9,821 nt of DNA from Brachyspira pilosicoli (GTDB taxonomy: Bacteria; Spirochaetota; Brachyspiria; Brachyspirales; Brachyspiraceae), in contig NZ_SRZM01000149.1 in the NCBI RefSeq assembly GCF_019402445.1, positions 1 to 9,821 on the forward strand, in the 5' to 3' direction. How positions within the stretch are numbered: position 1 is the first letter of the stretch; every line of letters begins with the position of its first letter. Made by a program: the position numbers and the translations under genes. This document shows positions 6,900-9,821 of this stretch, piece after piece. A model generated the notes under the pieces. That model searched no databases, had not been told where the DNA came from, and saw only the letters and a list, made by a program, of their open reading frames with translations.

Positions 6900-7094
6900 T
6901 TATTTCTCCATGTATAATTTTAATAAATGAGCAACTTTAGCCCTAACCTCTTCGTCCCAATCTAATATATGTTCTTTTAATACTTTAATAACAGCTTTCT
7001 TATCGGCAGTAGATATTTGTTTTTCTAACTCATCAAGGGCCTGTAGTCTTTTTTCAACATTCTCACTTTCTAATCGTAAAAATATTTCTCTCAT
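6900..7094 (-). CDS. Small HEAT-repeat-like protein, first gene of the ATPase operon
   Basis: A 64-residue, all-helical, charged protein with no signal peptide or membrane segment. Residues 33-63 look like one HEAT repeat: helix A about 33-43 (AVIKVLKEHIL), a turn with D45/D47, and helix B with DEEVRAKVAHLLKLY (47-61), the VR being typical. Residues 7-28 look like a degenerate preceding repeat. HEAT repeats bind other proteins, so a partner or regulator of the ATPase encoded 3 nt downstream is the natural inference. No enzymatic function is suggested. The start at 7094 is the only reasonable one: an in-frame stop lies ten codons upstream with no ATG between, and the next methionine is residue 62. 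There is no good ribosome binding site, only an A-rich leader. It is transcribed from a near-consensus promoter. I cannot name a family for it. Confidence 0.75.
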   Translation of the reverse strand: MREIFLRLESENVEKRLQALDELEKQISTADKKAVIKVLKEHILDWDEEVRAKVAHLLKLYMEK

Positions 7095-7136
7095 ATATAT
7101 TTTTTTAATTCCATAAAATAACTATTATTCTAATAA

Positions 7137-7164
7137 ATTATACATTATAATGTTTATTTGTCAA
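7137..7164 (-). promoter_or_regulatory. Near-consensus promoter of the HEAT-ATPase operon
   Basis: On the minus strand a perfect TTGACA (7164-7159) and a perfect TATAAT (7142-7137) are separated by 16 bp. The predicted start is near 7130, with a leader of about 36 nt. This is the best sigma-70 site in the window. Confidence 0.75.
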
Positions 7165-7193
7165 AACATTATATACAATTACATCATATAAAA

Positions 7194-7227
7194 TAAAACT
7201 ATAAAAATATATTATTATTAAGTTTTA
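7194..7227 (-). terminator. Weak possible terminator after the MATE gene
   Basis: On the minus strand TAAAACT (7227-7221) pairs with AGTTTTA (7200-7194) across a 20-nt AT-rich loop, five nucleotides after the MATE stop codon, and is followed by TTTTAT. The stem is short with a single G:C pair. Confidence 0.3.
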
Positions 7228-7231
7228 AAAA

Positions 7232-8611
7232 TTAAGTTACTTTTGTATTATTTTTTAGTTCCATTTTCATTTCTCTTATTATACTATAATATAAAGGTAT
7301 TGATATAATAAAAGTAAATAAATCTGCTAAAGGCTGAGCTATTTCTATACCAAATAATCCTAAAAACTTTGGTAATATATAAACTATAGGTATAAAAAAT
7401 ATACCTTGTTTTGCTAAAGCAAGTATTGAAGCTCTTATTGTTTTTCTTGTAGTTTGAAGAATCATACTAGATAAAGTTATAAGTCCCCACAACGGAAGAG
7501 TTAATGCTTGATAACGTAAAGCTCTATTAGTAACATCAAATAATGCCTCATCTTCTTTATTAAAAAGATTTACTATTGAATGAGAATTAATAAAAATTAT
7601 AAAAGCAAATATTATAAGCACAATAGTAGAAACTTTAACACAAAAATAAAAAGCATGTATAACCCTATCATATTTTTTTGCTCCATAATTAAAACCGCAT
7701 ACAGGCTGAAAACCTTGACCAAAACCTATGATTGCAGAATTAGCAAACATAGATACCCTATTTACTATAGACATAGCAGCTATTGCAGCATCACCAAAAA
7801 TAGAAGCTGATGTATTTAAAAAAGCAGTGGAAAAACTAGATATACTTTGCCTACAAAGACTAGGAAGACCTCCAACAATTATAGCCTTGTACTTTTCTAA
7901 ACTAGGAGAAAAATCTTTTAATTTAATAGGAAGTGTACCCCATACATTTGAGCCAATTAATAGCACACAAAAACTTATAAATTGACTTATTATAGTTCCT
8001 ATAGCGGCACCTTTTATTCCCATATCAAAATAAAAAATAAAAATAGGGTCTAATATTATATTGATTATAGCTCCGCTTATTAAACCTATCATCGCAAACA
8101 AAGCATTTCCTTGAAGCCTTAATTGATTATTAAGTACAATAGAAGCCGTCATATATGGTGCACCTATTAAAATATATTTCATATAGATTTTTGAATAAGG
8201 CAGTATTGTATTTGTAGAGCCTAATATATATGCTAAAGGATTTATAAAAATAATTCCAAATATTAATATAATAAACCCAACTATCATAGCAGATACAAAA
8301 CCAGTAGCAGCCATTTTAGAAGCTTCAAGAGTATCTTTAGCTCCTAATTTAATAGAAATATAATTACCAGAACCATGCCCAAAGAAAAAACCAATAGCCT
8401 GTATTATAGCCATCATAGAAAATACTATTCCAACTGCAGCGGTAGATTGAGTGTTAATCTTACTTACAAAAAAAGTATCTGCCATATTATAAAATGATGT
8501 TGTTAGCATGCTAATAATTGTGGGGATAGCCATTTTTATAATTAATGGTTCTATATTAGATTGAGTTAAATATTTATATTTTTCTTCTTGCTTAATTTTT
8601 TTATCTGTCAT
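7232..8611 (-). CDS. MATE-family efflux transporter, MepA-like
   Basis: A cation-coupled export protein of the MATE family with about 12 membrane helices in two homologous halves. Family features include NMADTFFVSK (44-53 in the longer reading), NIILDPIFIF (186-195), KGAAIGTIISQ (202-212) and GFGQGFQPVCGFNYGAKK (298-315). The last is the helix 7-8 signature characteristic of MepA-type multidrug pumps. Substrates are typically cationic drugs and dyes, but none can be assigned here. A TTG at 8617 would add two residues (459 versus 461 aa). I prefer the ATG at 8611 because the only Shine-Dalgarno-like GGT (8621-8623) lies nine bases from it and just three from the TTG. It is divergent from the MTHFR-like gene and probably monocistronic. 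No regulator gene (such as MarR-type MepR) is adjacent. Confidence 0.92.
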   Translation of the reverse strand: MTDKKIKQEEKYKYLTQSNIEPLIIKMAIPTIISMLTTSFYNMADTFFVSKINTQSTAAVGIVFSMMAIIQAIGFFFGHGSGNYISIKLGAKDTLEASKMAATGFVSAMIVGFIILIFGIIFINPLAYILGSTNTILPYSKIYMKYILIGAPYMTASIVLNNQLRLQGNALFAMIGLISGAIINIILDPIFIFYFDMGIKGAAIGTIISQFISFCVLLIGSNVWGTLPIKLKDFSPSLEKYKAIIVGGLPSLCRQSISSFSTAFLNTSASIFGDAAIAAMSIVNRVSMFANSAIIGFGQGFQPVCGFNYGAKKYDRVIHAFYFCVKVSTIVLIIFAFIIFINSHSIVNLFNKEDEALFDVTNRALRYQALTLPLWGLITLSSMILQTTRKTIRASILALAKQGIFFIPIVYILPKFLGLFGIEIAQPLADLFTFIISIPLYYSIIREMKMELKNNTKVT

Positions 8612-8641
8612 ATACAATTTACCAATATTTAAATGTAATAT

Positions 8642-8669
8642 ATTTTACTACAAAAAAATAAATAAACAA
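8642..8669 (-). promoter_or_regulatory. Possible promoter of the MATE gene
   Basis: On the minus strand TTGTTT (8669-8664), 16 bp and TAAAAT (8647-8642) would start RNA near 8635, about 24 nt before the preferred ATG. The -35 box matches the consensus only at TTG, so this is a weak call in AT-rich DNA. Confidence 0.3.
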
Positions 8670-8704
8670 TATAAAGAAAATGTATAATCAAATAACAATC
8701 GAGT

Positions 8705-8732
8705 TTGACTTTTTTCTATTATAGAATATTAT
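8705..8732 (+). promoter_or_regulatory. Promoter of the MTHFR-like gene, predicting a leaderless mRNA
   Basis: TTGACT (8705-8710), a 16-bp spacer and TATTAT (8727-8732) each match consensus at five of six positions. The expected start, seven bases after the -10 box, falls at about 8739, directly at the ATG (8740). No Shine-Dalgarno sequence lies upstream. Confidence 0.55.
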
Positions 8733-8739
8733 ATATTAA

Positions 8740-9663
8740 ATGAACAGCAATATAGAAAGTTTTATAAAAAAGTTAGAAAATAATGATGAGTATACTTTTA
8801 CTCTAGAGATATCACCTCAGGCAAAATATGATTTAAGTTATATAGAAGAGAAAATAAATAATTCTCAAATACAAAATTATGTAGATGCATTTGTAGTAAC
8901 CGATTCCCCTTTTGCAAATATTAAAATATCTCCAATATTAGCAGCAATACAATTACAGCAAAGGCTAAACAATAATAAGCCATTCATTGCAACACAAACG
9001 ATGCGTGACAAAAACTCAATAGCTTTACAAAATGATTTAATCGGAGCGAATTATTTTGATATAAGAATGATACTTGCAGTTACAGGTGATGCTATAGCTA
9101 ATGGAAATCAAAAACAAGCTAAAGGCGTATTTGAAGGAAACTCAAATTTATTAATAGATATAATAAAAAACTTAAATAAATCAAAAAGTTTAGGAGAGTT
9201 TACTTTCAAAGAACCATTAAAGCCAATATATCCATTCTGTGTTATAAACAGTTATGCTAAAAATGATGACAGTTTAAAAGTAAGACTTGCTAAAAAGGCT
9301 AATTCTGGAGTTAAGGCAATATTTACTCAGCCAATATACGAAGTTGAGAGATTGGAATTTTTATTGAAATGCATTGATGAATTACCATTAAAAGAAAAGC
9401 CTATATTAGTACCCGGATTTTTTCCTGTATTAACTTATAAGACAGCATATTTTATATACTACAAATTATCAGGCTCATATATACCAGAGAAATGGCTAAG
9501 CAAATTAAAAAAAGCAAGCGATAAATCAGAAGAAGAAGAGAGAAAAACAGCAATAGAATTATCATCTAAACTTTTTGAAGACATGCTAAAGATACATAAA
9601 AAAATGCATATAATGAGCCTAAACAACTACGAGTTTGTGGTAGATTTACTTAAAAATATTTAG
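8740..9663 (+). CDS. Methylenetetrahydrofolate reductase (MetF)-family protein
   Basis: A 307-residue flavin-dependent TIM-barrel protein, expected to reduce 5,10-methylene-THF to 5-methyl-THF in the cytoplasm for methionine synthesis or other one-carbon metabolism. Matching motifs are FTLEISPQ (20-27, E23 equivalent to the catalytic glutamate), TMRDKNSIALQNDLIGA (87-103), MILAVTGD (110-117, D117 equivalent to the conserved aspartate), GVFEGNSN (129-136) and IFTQPIYE (194-201, Q197). The TMRDKN/AVTGD style resembles the MTHFR domain of YitJ-type and acetogen MetF proteins more than E. coli MetF, and length is normal. The C-terminal part (245-307) is lysine-rich and helical and diverges from what I recognise. 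An in-frame TAA directly precedes the ATG, and no internal alternative start occurs before the conserved core, so the start is secure even without a ribosome binding site. No homocysteine methyltransferase or MetV-like partner is in the window. Confidence 0.82.
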   Translation: MNSNIESFIKKLENNDEYTFTLEISPQAKYDLSYIEEKINNSQIQNYVDAFVVTDSPFANIKISPILAAIQLQQRLNNNKPFIATQTMRDKNSIALQNDLIGANYFDIRMILAVTGDAIANGNQKQAKGVFEGNSNLLIDIIKNLNKSKSLGEFTFKEPLKPIYPFCVINSYAKNDDSLKVRLAKKANSGVKAIFTQPIYEVERLEFLLKCIDELPLKEKPILVPGFFPVLTYKTAYFIYYKLSGSYIPEKWLSKLKKASDKSEEEERKTAIELSSKLFEDMLKIHKKMHIMSLNNYEFVVDLLKNI

Positions 9664-9763
9664 AAGAAATTAATATTATAATTTTATTTTTATAAGATTT
9701 TTAAGTTTGTTATTCTTTTGGCAAATAATAATTAAATATAATAGCGATTATAAACAATGATAA

Positions 9764-9821
9764 TTAATCAGGAGGATTACATACTTTACAGGCTGTGTAT
9801 CCTCTTTTTTTTGCTTCTTGA
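9764..9821 (-). CDS. C-terminal end of a protein with a GYxxCKxC zinc-binding-type tail (partial)
   Basis: The minus strand is open from the right edge to a TAA at 9766-9764 and reads QEAKKRGYTACKVCNPPD. The pattern A-[KR]-[KR]-G-Y-x-x-C-K-x-C-x-P is a familiar C-terminal motif of proteins carrying half of an Ada-like zinc-binding domain, for example the tails of some secreted nucleases and competence-type hydrolases. Usually a His/Cys pair lies some 25-30 residues earlier, which would be outside the window. Only 18 codons are visible, so function cannot be assigned. It is convergent with the MTHFR-like gene, and a possible terminator of that gene is embedded in its coding sequence. Confidence 0.6.
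   Translation of the reverse strand, partial: QEAKKRGYTACKVCNPPD
9772..9812 (+). terminator. Probable terminator of the MTHFR-like gene, overlapping the convergent gene
   Basis: GAGGAT (9772-9777) pairs with ATCCTC (9799-9804). ACA (9779-9781) with TGT (9796-9798) extends the stem past a one-base bulge, and eight T follow at 9805-9812. It lies 108 nt after the stop codon and overlaps the last codons of the minus-strand gene at the edge, so the resemblance may be partly fortuitous. Confidence 0.45.

Noticed and set aside
7091..7114. A 7-codon minus-strand upstream ORF (MELKKYI) whose TGA overlaps the HEAT start as ATGA
   Set aside because: It has no ribosome binding site and is very short. 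Such frames arise often by chance, although coupling cannot be excluded.
7580..7985. Plus-strand frames inside the MATE gene (7580-7810, 7728-7985)
   Set aside because: They are shadows of an intact membrane protein gene with no independent support.
8612..8617. TTG start for the MATE gene at 8617
   Set aside because: An ATG two codons later has better spacing from the weak GGT element, and the extra residues add nothing to the family alignment.
3208..9767. 15-base identity AACAATGATAATTAA at 3208-3222 and 9753-9767
   Set aside because: In non-coding DNA this AT-rich, one such match among all pairs of positions is close to chance expectation. No flanking structure is shared, and the second copy overlaps a stop codon.
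1..9821. Mobile elements, CRISPR arrays, tRNA/rRNA genes, toxin-antitoxin pairs
   Set aside because: No transposase, regularly spaced repeat, cloverleaf or rRNA-like stretch was seen on either strand, and gene composition is uniform.

Overview
The window is a very AT-rich bacterial chromosome segment (roughly three quarters A+T, higher between genes) with compact gene spacing. GGAG-type ribosome binding sites precede most genes. Promoters resemble sigma-70 sites, and terminators are AT-rich hairpins. The base composition, the mix of genes (mitochondrial-type aconitase, HdeD-like and Spy-like envelope proteins, a MepA-type MATE pump) and a FlhG/MinD-like ATPase paired with a tiny HEAT protein suggest a spirochaete of the genus Brachyspira. 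That is a judgement from recognition, not a proof. I see no IS element, phage gene, CRISPR array, tRNA or rRNA, and base use is uniform throughout, so this reads as ordinary core or soft-core chromosome.

Layout. Positions 1-243 are non-coding and hold a probable terminator for the aconitase gene, which occupies 244-2499 on the minus strand. Behind it, also on the minus strand, is a six-helix HdeD/DUF308 membrane protein (2620-3150). A 200-bp divergent region follows, then a plus-strand exported Spy/CpxP-like LTxxQ protein (3351-3830). A strong hairpin terminator separates that gene from a convergent minus-strand pair: a cytoplasmic glycerophosphodiester phosphodiesterase (3901-4638) and an MFS transporter (4665-5954) with its own promoter. 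Next, on the minus strand, a near-consensus promoter drives a 64-residue HEAT-like protein (6900-7094) followed after 3 nt by a FlhG/MinD-family ATPase (6093-6896). A MepA-like MATE efflux protein (7232-8611) lies beyond, divergent from a plus-strand methylenetetrahydrofolate reductase-family gene (8740-9663) that looks leaderless. At the right edge the last 18 codons of a minus-strand gene ending in a GYxxCKxC motif enter the window.

How the genes fit together. Three local units are visible: the divergent HdeD-like/Spy-like pair (both of envelope-stress families, sharing repeated AATTATAG half-sites), the transporter-phosphodiesterase pair (probable uptake and hydrolysis of glycerophosphodiesters or a related phosphorylated compound), and the HEAT/ATPase pair (probable spatial or flagellar regulation, partner unknown). 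Aconitase, the MATE pump and the MTHFR-like enzyme appear to be single-gene units. The least explained items are the HEAT-ATPase pair, the palindrome overlapping the aconitase promoter, and the leaderless MTHFR-like gene.
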